From positions 1 through 16,902 of the forward strand of contig JAENVT010000010.1 in assembly GCA_016650435.1 (NCBI GenBank): DNA of 16,902 nucleotides. The letters run 5' to 3'. The stretch is from Ilumatobacteraceae bacterium. Its GTDB lineage: Bacteria; Actinomycetota; Acidimicrobiia; Acidimicrobiales; Ilumatobacteraceae. Shown piece after piece: positions 7,893-14,421 of the stretch. The first letter of the stretch is position 1. Each line of letters begins with the position of its first letter. A program made the translations under genes and the position numbers. Under the pieces are notes generated by a model, which worked only from the letters and a program-made list of their open reading frames with translations, was not told where the DNA came from and did no database searches.

Positions 7893-7914
7893 CTGACGTG
7901 GGTGCGTGCGTCAG
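7893..7914. terminator. Weak hairpin between convergent GNAT and DinB-like genes
   Basis: CTGACG (7893-7898) and CGTCAG (7909-7914) can pair across a 10-nt loop in the 27-bp convergent gap, overlapping the DinB-like stop codon. There is no T tract on either side, so it is at best an atypical terminator. Confidence 0.2.
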
Positions 7915-8408
7915 TGTCCGCGACTGCCGTCGATGCTCTCGCGGATGATGTCGGCGTGGCCGGCGTGCCGAGCAGTCTCCTCGATCATGTGCAACGCAAC
8001 CCACCGCAGGCTCTGGTTCGCCATCTCCGGCCACGCGCACGGCGTGTCGAGATCAAGGGTGCCCACGATCTGCTGCGAAGCGGCGATCTGCTCCCGGTAG
8101 TCAGCGACAACCGTCCCGACCGTGTCCTCATAGGTGAGCTGAAAGGTCGGATCTACCCCCTCCGATGGCACCTCAGGCCACTCATCCGGGAACCTGCGCC
8201 CGGCCACGATGATCTGAAACCATCGCCGCTCCCAGATCGCCGAGTGCTTGACCAAACTCAGGAGCGAGAGCGAGCTGACGGTCGCGGTCATCCGCGCCTC
8301 CTCATCGGAGAGGCCTTGAAGCTTGTCGATCAATGCCTCGCGTTGATAATCGAGAAACTCGCCCAGGCTTGCTCGTTCCGTCTCAGAGGACGACGTCGTT
8401 CCCGACAT
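7911..8408 (-). CDS. DinB superfamily (DUF664-type) protein
   Basis: This is a 165-residue, mostly helical protein that I assign to the DinB/DUF664 metal-binding four-helix-bundle family. Evidence is the pattern LLSLVKHSAIWERRWF (48-63) with His55, and LRWVALHMIEETARHAGHAD (134-153) with His140, Glu143/144, His148 and His151. The His residue early in the chain and the HxxxE...HxxH cluster late in the chain are the usual metal ligands. Family members are thiol-transferases or hydrolases acting with mycothiol or bacillithiol, or remain uncharacterised; no specific role can be given here. It follows ruvB by 56 bp on the same strand but seems to have its own TAGCGT box 7 nt before the ATG. Confidence 0.8.
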   Translation of the reverse strand: MSGTTSSSETERASLGEFLDYQREALIDKLQGLSDEEARMTATVSSLSLLSLVKHSAIWERRWFQIIVAGRRFPDEWPEVPSEGVDPTFQLTYEDTVGTVVADYREQIAASQQIVGTLDLDTPCAWPEMANQSLRWVALHMIEETARHAGHADIIRESIDGSRGH

Positions 8409-8415
8409 GCCGCGT

Positions 8416-8421
8416 ACGCTA
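8416..8421 (-). promoter_or_regulatory. Candidate -10 box for the DinB-like gene
   Basis: Minus-strand TAGCGT (TANNNT) ends 7 nt before the ATG at 8408, the spacing expected for a leaderless transcript. No convincing -35 was identified. The start codon also lies in one arm of a 7-bp inverted repeat (CCGACAT 8402-8408, ATGTCGG 8435-8441), which may be chance. Confidence 0.35.
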
Positions 8422-8444
8422 CCGACCCGACTGGATGTCGGATC

Positions 8445-8466
8445 AGCTCGGCTAGCGCGGCGAGCT
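8445..8466 (-). terminator. Weak hairpin at the ruvB stop
   Basis: AGCTCG (8445-8450) and CGAGCT (8461-8466) form a 6-bp stem with a 10-nt loop spanning the ruvB stop codon region. It lacks a U tract, so an intrinsic terminator is doubtful. Confidence 0.2.
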
Positions 8467-9499
8467 AGTCGAACAGCGACGAGGTCGGTGCAGGGCCGCC
8501 GGCTGGGGGTGTCAGGCCGATGTGTTCGTACGCCACGGCCATGGCGATGCGGCCACGCGGTGTGCGGGCCAACATGCCCTGCTGGATCAGGAACGGCTCG
8601 TACATGTCTTCGACGGTCTCGGGCTGCTCGCCGATGCTGATGGCCAACGTGCTGAGCCCGACCGGGCCCCCGTGGAACTGCTTGCAGATCGCAGTGAGGA
8701 TGGCTCGATCGACCTTGTCGAGACCGCGACCGTCGACACCGAACAACTTCAAACCGTCCTGAGCCGTCGTCACTGAGATGGTGCCGTCGCCGCGAACCTC
8801 GGCATAGTCACGAACCCGCCGCAGCAGCCGGTTGGCGATGCGCGGTGTGCCCCGCGAGCGTCGGGCGATCTCCCACGCGGCTTCGGAGGTGATGCTGACG
8901 TGCAGGATCCCGGCGGCGCGGCGCACGATCGTCTCGAGTTCGTCGTCTGCGTAGTAGTCGAGCCGGGCGACCAGGCCGAAGCGGTCGCGCAGCGGCCCGG
9001 TGATCATGCCGGTGCGTGTAGTCGCACCGACGAGCGTGAACGGCGGCAGGGTGAGACGGATGGACGAAGCGGCGGGGCCCTTGCCGACGACGATGTCGAG
9101 CTGAAAGTCCTCCATTGCCGGATAGAGGATCTCTTCGACGACGCGTGACAAGCGGTGGATCTCGTCGATGAACAACACATCGCCGTCGCCGAGTTTGGTG
9201 AGGATGGCCGCCAGATCGCCGGCGCGTTCGAGAGCCGGGCCGGACGTGATGTGCATGTGCACGCCCATCTCGACGGCGACGATTCCGGCGAGGCTGGTCT
9301 TGCCGAGCCCCGGCGGGCCTGCCAACAGCAGATGGTCGGCAGGCTGCCCGCGCATCTTGGCTGCCTCGAGCACGATGGACAGGTGCTCTTTGAGCTCGCC
9401 CTGGCCGACAAATTCGCTCAGCCGGCGCGGTCGAAGACCCGCCTCGTCGGCTTCTTCGACATCGTCGGATGGCGACGGATCGAGGAACTCCTCACGCAC
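8465..9499 (-). CDS. ruvB: Holliday junction branch migration helicase RuvB
   Basis: RuvB is the AAA+ motor that drives branch migration of Holliday junctions together with RuvA. From GTG 9499 the protein has 344 residues. It shows [12 protein letters not shown] (22-33), Walker A GPPGLGKT (61-68), Walker B with DEIHRLSR (112-119), the sensor/arginine-finger region [18 protein letters not shown] (158-175), and the winged-helix C-terminus with [11 protein letters not shown] and RTPRGR. The frame is open upstream to 9649, but those residues have no family match and overlap ruvA, while REEFLDP directly after GTG 9499 fits a RuvB N-terminus. A G-rich stretch (TGGGGGT) precedes the start. The gene overlaps the ruvA end by 8 nt, so translation is probably coupled. 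Confidence 0.96.
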   Translation of the reverse strand: MREEFLDPSPSDDVEEADEAGLRPRRLSEFVGQGELKEHLSIVLEAAKMRGQPADHLLLAGPPGLGKTSLAGIVAVEMGVHMHITSGPALERAGDLAAILTKLGDGDVLFIDEIHRLSRVVEEILYPAMEDFQLDIVVGKGPAASSIRLTLPPFTLVGATTRTGMITGPLRDRFGLVARLDYYADDELETIVRRAAGILHVSITSEAAWEIARRSRGTPRIANRLLRRVRDYAEVRGDGTISVTTAQDGLKLFGVDGRGLDKVDRAILTAICKQFHGGPVGLSTLAISIGEQPETVEDMYEPFLIQQGMLARTPRGRIAMAVAYEHIGLTPPAGGPAPTSSLFD

Positions 9500-10079
9500 G
9501 TCGAACCCCCAGGAGCCGCAGGGCATCACGCAGCAGATCTTCTGCAGACGTTGAGTCCGGCAGATCACGCATTGCTTCACGGATCTCTTCCGGCGCGTAC
9601 CCGAGGCCGGCCAAGGCCTCGCGGACATTGCCGACCGTGGTGCTGCCACCGGTGGTGGTCAACGGATCGAGCATTGGCAGATTGAGCCGGTTGCGCAGTT
9701 CGACCAGCAAGCGCTCGGCAGTCTTCTTGCCGACGCCGGGGACCAGTGTGAGAGCACCGAGATCGCCACCGGCCACGATGTCGACAAGAGCGCTGGGTGA
9801 GTGCGTGCCGAGAATGGCGACCGCCAGAGCCGGACCAATGCCGTGGGTGGCGATGAGGATGTCGAACGCAGCACGTTCGTCGCGCCTCAGGAACCCGAAA
9901 AGCGTTTGGGCGTCCTCGCGGATGTGGTGATGTACATAGAGGAATACGGGCGATGTCGGTTCGAGCTCGGCCAACGTTCGCGGGGTCACCGTGACCAGAT
10001 AGCCCAACCCACCGACCTCGACCAGCACGCGACCGTCGTCGAGGCGTTCGAGCACCGAACCTCGCAGGGATCCGATCAT
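9492..10079 (-). CDS. ruvA: Holliday junction DNA-binding protein RuvA
   Basis: RuvA binds the four-way junction as a tetramer and loads RuvB. The 195-residue protein has the N-terminal OB-fold (MIGSLRGSV start, [24 protein letters not shown]), two helix-hairpin-helix motifs ([13 protein letters not shown] at about 79-91 and [16 protein letters not shown] at about 113-128), a flexible linker rich in Thr and Gly (about 140-150), and the small RuvB-binding domain III (about 150-195). ATG 10079 is the correct start because it opens with the conserved MIGxLxG pattern. It overlaps the ruvC stop as ATGA. The frame extends upstream to 10262, but that part lies within ruvC. Confidence 0.96.
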   Translation of the reverse strand: MIGSLRGSVLERLDDGRVLVEVGGLGYLVTVTPRTLAELEPTSPVFLYVHHHIREDAQTLFGFLRRDERAAFDILIATHGIGPALAVAILGTHSPSALVDIVAGGDLGALTLVPGVGKKTAERLLVELRNRLNLPMLDPLTTTGGSTTVGNVREALAGLGYAPEEIREAMRDLPDSTSAEDLLRDALRLLGVRRA

Positions 10080-10615
10080 GACCTGGCCGCCCCAGTCCCA
10101 GCCGCGGTCATCGCCTCGATGTGCCGGCGCAATGGTGCGGACGACAGATGGCACAGCGCTAACGCGGCCGCGTCTGCCGCGTCGGCGGGTCGGGGTGGTG
10201 CAGAGAATCCGAGCCGAACCTGCACCATCTTCTGAACCTGCGCCTTGTCGGCGCCGCCCCATCCGGCGACAGCGTTCTTCACCTGGTTCGGGGTGTACTG
10301 CATGACCTGACAGCCGAATGCCGAAGCCTCGGCGAGCGCCAGCCCGCTGGCTTGACCAACGCTCATCGCCGTGCGCACGTTGACCTGAAAGAAGACCTGC
10401 TCGACAGCAACGACGTCGGGGCGAAACTCTTGCAACAGTGCCACGATTTCGGCCTGCAGCGCAGCGAGTCGTTGTGGCAGCGCGTCAGTGGGCGGTGTGC
10501 GCAACACCCCCAGCGACAATGCCGTTGCCGTGCCCGGGCTGGTGCTGTCGAGCACCGCGTATCCGCACCGAGTGAGGCCGGGATCGATCCCCAAGACGCG
10601 CTGCGCAACGAACAC
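10076..10615 (-). CDS. ruvC: Crossover junction endodeoxyribonuclease RuvC
   Basis: RuvC is the dimeric RNase H-fold nuclease that cuts Holliday junctions. All four acidic catalytic residues are readable in the 179-residue protein: Asp11 in LGIDPGLTRCG, Glu72 in VAVEQVFF, and Asp145/Asp148 in PADAADAAALAL, with the same spacing as the last two in the E. coli enzyme. The start is taken as GTG 10615. A TACAGT box ends 8 nt upstream, and a LexA-type palindrome covers the start, so the mRNA is probably leaderless or nearly so. The gene is separated from bcp by 59 bp, unlike the tighter junctions around it, which fits its own SOS promoter heading ruvCAB. Confidence 0.95.
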   Translation of the reverse strand: MFVAQRVLGIDPGLTRCGYAVLDSTSPGTATALSLGVLRTPPTDALPQRLAALQAEIVALLQEFRPDVVAVEQVFFQVNVRTAMSVGQASGLALAEASAFGCQVMQYTPNQVKNAVAGWGGADKAQVQKMVQVRLGFSAPPRPADAADAAALALCHLSSAPLRRHIEAMTAAGTGAARS

Positions 10616-10623
10616 AGGTTCGT
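10608..10623 (-). promoter_or_regulatory. LexA (SOS) operator over the ruvC start
   Basis: The sequence ACGAAC-CTGT-GTTCGT (minus strand) is a perfect 6+4+6 palindrome. It contains CGAAC-N4-GTTCG, the core of the LexA box of Gram-positive bacteria and actinobacteria. It sits from -8 to +8 around the ruvC GTG and directly downstream of the TACAGT -10 box, so bound LexA would block initiation. ruvC is a known LexA target in mycobacteria and other bacteria, which supports the call. This is seen in sequence; binding is inferred. Confidence 0.8.
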
Positions 10624-10629
10624 ACTGTA
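10624..10629 (-). promoter_or_regulatory. Candidate -10 box for ruvCAB
   Basis: Minus-strand TACAGT lies 8 nt before the ruvC GTG. A TTGGCG (10645-10650) is 15 nt upstream, a short spacing, so the -35 is uncertain. Initiation 6-7 nt downstream would start at or next to the GTG, inside the LexA palindrome. Confidence 0.45.
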
Positions 10630-10674
10630 GTACCCAAGGCGCACCGCCAAGCGGATCACAGCGTTTCGCAGTCG

Positions 10675-11124
10675 TTACAGCGAGCTCAGCACTTCGACGA
10701 GCTCGCTGACCGGTCGGTAGGTCAACCCGGCGATCGCCCGGTGGGCGTAGCGGATGACTCCGTGCTTGTCGATGATGAACACGCTGCGGCGCGGAAAGCC
10801 CAGCGGGCCGAGCGTTCCGTAGAGACCGGCGACGGCCTTGTCGCTGTCGGACAGCAGAGGAAACTTGAGTCCCTGCTTGCCGGCGAACATTTCGTGGCTT
10901 TCGATGCTCTGCGCGGAAATACCCAGAATCTGGGCATTGAGGGTTTCGAACTCGTCGAGGTCGCGACTGTATGAGCCGAGTTGCTTCGTGCAGACCGGCG
11001 TGTCGTCGCCCGGATAGAAAACCAGCACCACCGCCTTGCCGGCAAAATCGGACAACGAGATCGTCGACCCACCCGTTGCCGGCAGGCTGAACGCGGGTGC
11101 CTTGTCGCCAACGCCGACGCTCAT
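10675..11124 (-). CDS. bcp: Peroxiredoxin, BCP/PrxQ type, apparently 1-Cys
   Basis: This thioredoxin-fold peroxidase reduces H2O2 and organic hydroperoxides. At 149 residues it matches the BCP/PrxQ family. The active-site motif PGDDTPVCTK (38-47) has the peroxidatic Cys45 and the catalytic Thr42. Many BCP proteins have a resolving Cys five residues later (CTKEAC); here that position is Gly50, and Cys45 is the only cysteine, so recycling must use an external thiol (mycothiol is a reasonable guess for an actinobacterium). The start overlaps the yebC stop as ATGA, so it is translated with the pdxST-yebC group. It lies between yebC and ruvC, which are usually adjacent. Confidence 0.9.
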   Translation of the reverse strand: MSVGVGDKAPAFSLPATGGSTISLSDFAGKAVVLVFYPGDDTPVCTKQLGSYSRDLDEFETLNAQILGISAQSIESHEMFAGKQGLKFPLLSDSDKAVAGLYGTLGPLGFPRRSVFIIDKHGVIRYAHRAIAGLTYRPVSELVEVLSSL

Positions 11125-11867
11125 ACCCCCACCGTCTCCATCAGTTCGTCGCTGATGTCGAAATTGCTGTACACGTCCTGCACATCCTCGTTCTCTTCGA
11201 ACGCATCGACGATTCGCAGGATCTTGCGAGCGTCGTCAGTGTCGGTGATCTCGATCGACTGGCTGGCGACCATAGTGCTTTCCGCCGACTCGATCTCGAA
11301 TCCGGCGGCCTGAAGTGCATCGCGTACTTCGTACACGGCGGAAGGATCGCACATGACGTGGAACGACCCGCCCTCGATCGAGACGTCGTCGGCGCCGGCC
11401 TCGAGTGCCGCCATCATCACACTGTCCTCGTCGCCGCCGGAAACGATGATTACACCTCGTCTGCTGAACTGCCAGCCAACGGCACCCGGCTCGGCCATCG
11501 ATCCGCCAAGCTTGGAGAAGATGTTGCGGACCTCGGCGCCGGTGCGGTTGCGGTTGTCGGTCAACACATCGATGAGCAAGGCCACTCCACCGGGCGCGTA
11601 GCCCTCGTACGTGATGGCCTCGTACGTGCGGCCGTCGTCTTCGCCGGTGCCGCGCTTGATCGCCCGGTCGATGGCGTCGTTGGTCATCTGTCCGGCTTTG
11701 GCCTTCAGCATCGCTGTGCGCAGTGTCGCGTTGGAATTGGGGTCGCCGCCGCCCTCGCGCGCCGCAACCTCGAGTTGTCTGGCCATCTTGGCGAAGAGCT
11801 GGCCGCGTGCTTTGTCGGCCGCACCCTTCTTGTGTTTGATGGTCGCCCACTTCGAATGGCCAGACAT
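11121..11867 (-). CDS. yebC: YebC/PmpR family protein
   Basis: This is a full-length (248 aa) YebC family protein. It begins with the near-invariant MSGHSKWATIKHKKGAAD, followed by RGQLFAKMARQLEVAAREGG and NATLRTAM, and continues with YEGYAPGGVALLIDVLTDNRNRT (88-110) and a C-terminal part ending in a dimerisation-type DVQDVYSNFDI segment. YebC proteins were long called DNA-binding transcription regulators; recent work on some members links them to relief of ribosome stalling at polyproline. Which applies here is not visible. A strong Shine-Dalgarno (GGAGG, 8 nt before the ATG) lies inside the end of pdxT. The gene order pdxT-yebC-ruvC is common in actinobacteria. Confidence 0.95.
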   Translation of the reverse strand: MSGHSKWATIKHKKGAADKARGQLFAKMARQLEVAAREGGGDPNSNATLRTAMLKAKAGQMTNDAIDRAIKRGTGEDDGRTYEAITYEGYAPGGVALLIDVLTDNRNRTGAEVRNIFSKLGGSMAEPGAVGWQFSRRGVIIVSGGDEDSVMMAALEAGADDVSIEGGSFHVMCDPSAVYEVRDALQAAGFEIESAESTMVASQSIEITDTDDARKILRIVDAFEENEDVQDVYSNFDISDELMETVGV

Positions 11868-11870
11868 GGC

Positions 11871-12461
11871 CTATACCTCCTGCAAAAATCTGGCGTGCAG
11901 CCGTGCGTCACCCGTCAGTTCGGGATGAAACGATGCCACCATCACATGGCCCTGTCGAGCTACGACAGGTACTCCATCGTATTCGGCGATCACTTCGACA
12001 TTTGCGCCGACCGCAACGACCTTGGGGGCACGAACAAACACGGCGTGGAATGGGGTATCGAAGCCGACGACCTCGAGGTCGGTCTCGAAGCTGTCGATCT
12101 GGCGACCGTACCCGTTGCGTTGCACTGATATGTCGATCGCTCCGAAGCTGAGCTGATCGGGTCGGCCGTCCAACACCTCCGTCGCCAACAGGATCATTCC
12201 GGCACAGGTGCCCAGCACCGGCAACCCATCGCTGAGCAGTGCCTTGATGTCGTCGAACAGGCCCGATGTCGCCAACAACCGCGACATCGTCGTGCTCTCC
12301 CCTCCCGGCATCACCAGCGCATCGATGCCGTCGAGATCACCCGGTTGGCGAACTTGGCGTGTTGTGGCGCCGGCGGACTCGAGGGCACGCTGATGGGCCA
12401 CAAAAGCGCCTTGCAATGCCAGCACACCGACGAGCCGATCGGGCTCGCCAACCTGCGTCAT
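11871..12461 (-). CDS. pdxT: Pyridoxal 5'-phosphate synthase glutaminase subunit PdxT
   Basis: PdxT releases ammonia from glutamine and passes it to PdxS for de novo PLP synthesis. The 196-residue class I glutaminase shows VGVLALQGAFVAH (11-23), MPGGESTTMSRLL (51-63, oxyanion region), the nucleophile Cys86 in GTCAGMI, and His179/Glu181 in SFHPELTGD, which complete the triad. The length is typical. Only two bases separate the pdxS stop from its ATG, and three bases separate its own stop from yebC, so the operon link is clear. No regulator of the GntR/PdxR type is next to it. Confidence 0.96.
   Translation of the reverse strand: MTQVGEPDRLVGVLALQGAFVAHQRALESAGATTRQVRQPGDLDGIDALVMPGGESTTMSRLLATSGLFDDIKALLSDGLPVLGTCAGMILLATEVLDGRPDQLSFGAIDISVQRNGYGRQIDSFETDLEVVGFDTPFHAVFVRAPKVVAVGANVEVIAEYDGVPVVARQGHVMVASFHPELTGDARLHARFLQEV
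11876..11880 (-). promoter_or_regulatory. Strong ribosome binding site of yebC
   Basis: GGAGG on the minus strand lies 8 nt before the yebC ATG and overlaps the last codons of pdxT. It fixes the yebC start at 11867 and is the clearest Shine-Dalgarno in the window, in contrast to the apparent leaderless starts elsewhere. Confidence 0.7.
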
Positions 12462-12463
12462 GG

Positions 12464-13363
12464 TTACCAGCCGCGCTCCGCGTATCGCTGATTGATCTCA
12501 TCCATCGCGATCCCGGTCATCGGCGCCCCGAGGCCCCGGCTGACCTTGGCGAGGATGTCGGCGTCGCGGAAATGGGTCGTCGCTTCGACGATGGCCTTGG
12601 CCCGTGGTGCGGGATCGTCGCTCTTGAAGATTCCTGATCCGACGAACACTGCTTCGGCGCCGAGCTGCATGGCCAACGCGGCGTCGGCAGGTGTAGCGAT
12701 GCCCCCGGCGCAGAACAGTGGGACGGGAAGCCAGCCGGTCTCGGCGATCTCTTGCACCAAGGGAAGTGGCGCTTGCAGTTGCTTGGCCCAGTTGAACAAC
12801 TCGGCTGAATCGGCCTGGCCGACCTTGCGGATGTCACCGATGATGTTGCGCAGGTGGCGCACGGCTTCGACGATGTTGCCCGTGCCGGCCTCACCCTTCG
12901 AGCGGATCAGGCATGCCCCCTCGCTGATTCGGCGCAGCGCCTCTCCGAGATTGGTTGCACCGCACACGAACGGCACCGTGAACGCGAACTTGTCGATGTG
13001 GTGGGTCTCGTCGGCAGGTGTCAGCACTTCGCTCTCGTCGACGTAGTCGACACCGAGAGACTCGAGGATCTGTGCCTCCACGAAGTGGCCGATGCGCGCC
13101 TTGGCCATGACTGGGATGGTGACCGCAGCCTTGATGGCCTCGATCATCTCGGGGTCGCTCATTCGGGCGACGCCTCCATCACGGCGGATGTCGGCAGGTA
13201 CCCGCTCGAGTGCCATCACGGCGCAGGCCCCGGCGTCTTCGGCGATCTTGGCCTGCTCACCGGTGACGACATCCATGATGACGCCACCTTTCAACATCTC
13301 GGCAAGGCCGCGCTTCACCGGATACGTACCAGTGGCGCGCGGCGAGGAACTGCTCGAAGTCAT
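12464..13363 (-). CDS. pdxS: Pyridoxal 5'-phosphate synthase lyase subunit PdxS
   Basis: PdxS builds PLP from ribose 5-phosphate, glyceraldehyde 3-phosphate and PdxT-derived ammonia, as a dodecamer. From ATG 13363 it is 299 residues. It shows [17 protein letters not shown] with Asp31, [23 protein letters not shown] with the Schiff-base Lys88, [10 protein letters not shown] with Lys156, and the phosphate-binding [18 protein letters not shown] segment (219-236). The frame stays open to 13399, but the downstream ATG is chosen because the added 12 residues overlap the proposed promoter and the family N-terminus begins near the Ser-rich stretch. A TACGCT box 6 nt before the ATG suggests leaderless expression of the whole pdxS-pdxT-yebC-bcp unit. 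Confidence 0.96.
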   Translation of the reverse strand: MTSSSSSPRATGTYPVKRGLAEMLKGGVIMDVVTGEQAKIAEDAGACAVMALERVPADIRRDGGVARMSDPEMIEAIKAAVTIPVMAKARIGHFVEAQILESLGVDYVDESEVLTPADETHHIDKFAFTVPFVCGATNLGEALRRISEGACLIRSKGEAGTGNIVEAVRHLRNIIGDIRKVGQADSAELFNWAKQLQAPLPLVQEIAETGWLPVPLFCAGGIATPADAALAMQLGAEAVFVGSGIFKSDDPAPRAKAIVEATTHFRDADILAKVSRGLGAPMTGIAMDEINQRYAERGW

Positions 13364-13369
13364 ACACCT

Positions 13370-13399
13370 AGCGTATCGCCACAGCGAGACACGACCCAA
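13370..13399 (-). promoter_or_regulatory. Candidate promoter of pdxS operon
   Basis: On the minus strand TTGGGT (13394-13399) and TACGCT (13370-13375) are separated by 18 nt, and the -10 box ends 6 nt before the pdxS ATG. This spacing predicts a transcript starting at or next to the A of the start codon. It lies in the divergent region shared with the EamA transporter gene. Confidence 0.45.
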
Positions 13400-13476
13400 G
13401 GACTAACCGAAGGAGTAGCTGGTGCTCTGGCCACCACGTTCGGCCTCGCTCGGGACATGACGAACACCCGGTCGGT

Positions 13477-14421
13477 GTGCCAACCTTGCCGGATATGCGT
13501 GAGCGCAGGCGGGCCCTCGGCGCAATTGCCGTCGCGATCACAATCACCGTATTTTCGTTCGCGTCGACGTTGGTGAAACGAGCCGCCACCCCGGCAGAGC
13601 TCGTCGCCTTCTGGCGGATGGTCATCACCTCCACCGTGTGGAACGGTCTCGTGCTGGTATCGGGGCGCCGGCCAAGCTGGCGAAACATTCGCCTCGCTGC
13701 GCTGCCGGGGATTTTCTTCGGGCTCGACATCGCGTTCTTCTACCTCGGCGCAACGCACAACAGCGTCGCCAACGCCGAGATGATCAGCGCGATGACACCA
13801 TTCATCGTCGTGCCGATCGGCGCACGGTACTTCGGCGAGCGGCTGAACTCGCGTGCACTGTTCTTCGCGGTCTTCGCTCTCGGCGGCGTCGCGATCGTGC
13901 TGTTCTCGGCGCCGGCGAATGGCGATGCGTCGGTTCGCGGCTGCATCTTCGGCGTGATCGCACTCGGTAGCTGGGCCGGTTACATCGCCGGTACGCGACG
14001 AGTCAGCACGGAGATGGACGTGGCCAGTTACATGGCCGCGATGACCCCAACGGCAACGGTCGCTGCACTGGTGCCGGCCCTTCTTCACGGTCACATTGTC
14101 TCGATCACGGCCCACGGGTGGCTCTACATCGTCTTGCTGTCGCTGATCACCGGTGTGCTCGCCCATGGGATGATGGTGTTCGCCCAGCGCACCGTGCCGA
14201 TCGGTTCCATCGGAATCGCCCAGATCGCTCAGCCGGCGATGGCCGCGTTGTGGTCGTTCCTGATACTCGGCGAGACCTTGCGGGCATGGCAGTTCGTCGG
14301 GATGGCGCTGGTGCTGTTCGGGCTGCTCGGATTCGTGCTGCTGAACCAGCGCAAGCTCATCCAGGCGGGCACGCCGGCTGAACCGGTCGGGGCAACCGAG
14401 GACTCCGGCGCCGCGGCGTGA
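13477..14421 (+). CDS. EamA/DMT family transporter
   Basis: This is a drug/metabolite-transporter superfamily membrane protein, 314 residues from GTG 13477; ATG 13495 (308 residues) is an equally plausible start and neither has a clear Shine-Dalgarno. About ten hydrophobic segments are arranged as two EamA halves: roughly residues 14-138 (FASTLVKRAATPAELVAFWR, then AEMISAMTPFIVVPI and FGERL) and 150-300 (TAHGWLYIVLLSL, then QIAQPAMAALWSFLILGETL). The APxxxA/WSFLxLGE pattern in the second half is typical of the family. The C-terminus is a short hydrophilic Ala/Glu tail. The substrate is unknown; exporters of amino acids or metabolites dominate the family. It is divergent from pdxS with 113 bp between starts, and its stop abuts the stop of the convergent lipoprotein gene. 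Confidence 0.85.
   Translation: MPTLPDMRERRRALGAIAVAITITVFSFASTLVKRAATPAELVAFWRMVITSTVWNGLVLVSGRRPSWRNIRLAALPGIFFGLDIAFFYLGATHNSVANAEMISAMTPFIVVPIGARYFGERLNSRALFFAVFALGGVAIVLFSAPANGDASVRGCIFGVIALGSWAGYIAGTRRVSTEMDVASYMAAMTPTATVAALVPALLHGHIVSITAHGWLYIVLLSLITGVLAHGMMVFAQRTVPIGSIGIAQIAQPAMAALWSFLILGETLRAWQFVGMALVLFGLLGFVLLNQRKLIQAGTPAEPVGATEDSGAAA

Noticed and set aside
8402..8441. 7-bp inverted repeat CCGACAT/ATGTCGG with 26-nt spacing around the DinB-like start.
   Set aside because: The spacing is wide and irregular for a typical operator and one arm is coding sequence; chance is a sufficient explanation.
13422..13460. Twelve-codon frame with AAGGAG 6 nt before a GTG, ahead of the EamA gene.
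   Set aside because: It could be a leader peptide, but the product has no attenuation-like features, there is no hairpin after it, and such short frames are frequent by chance.
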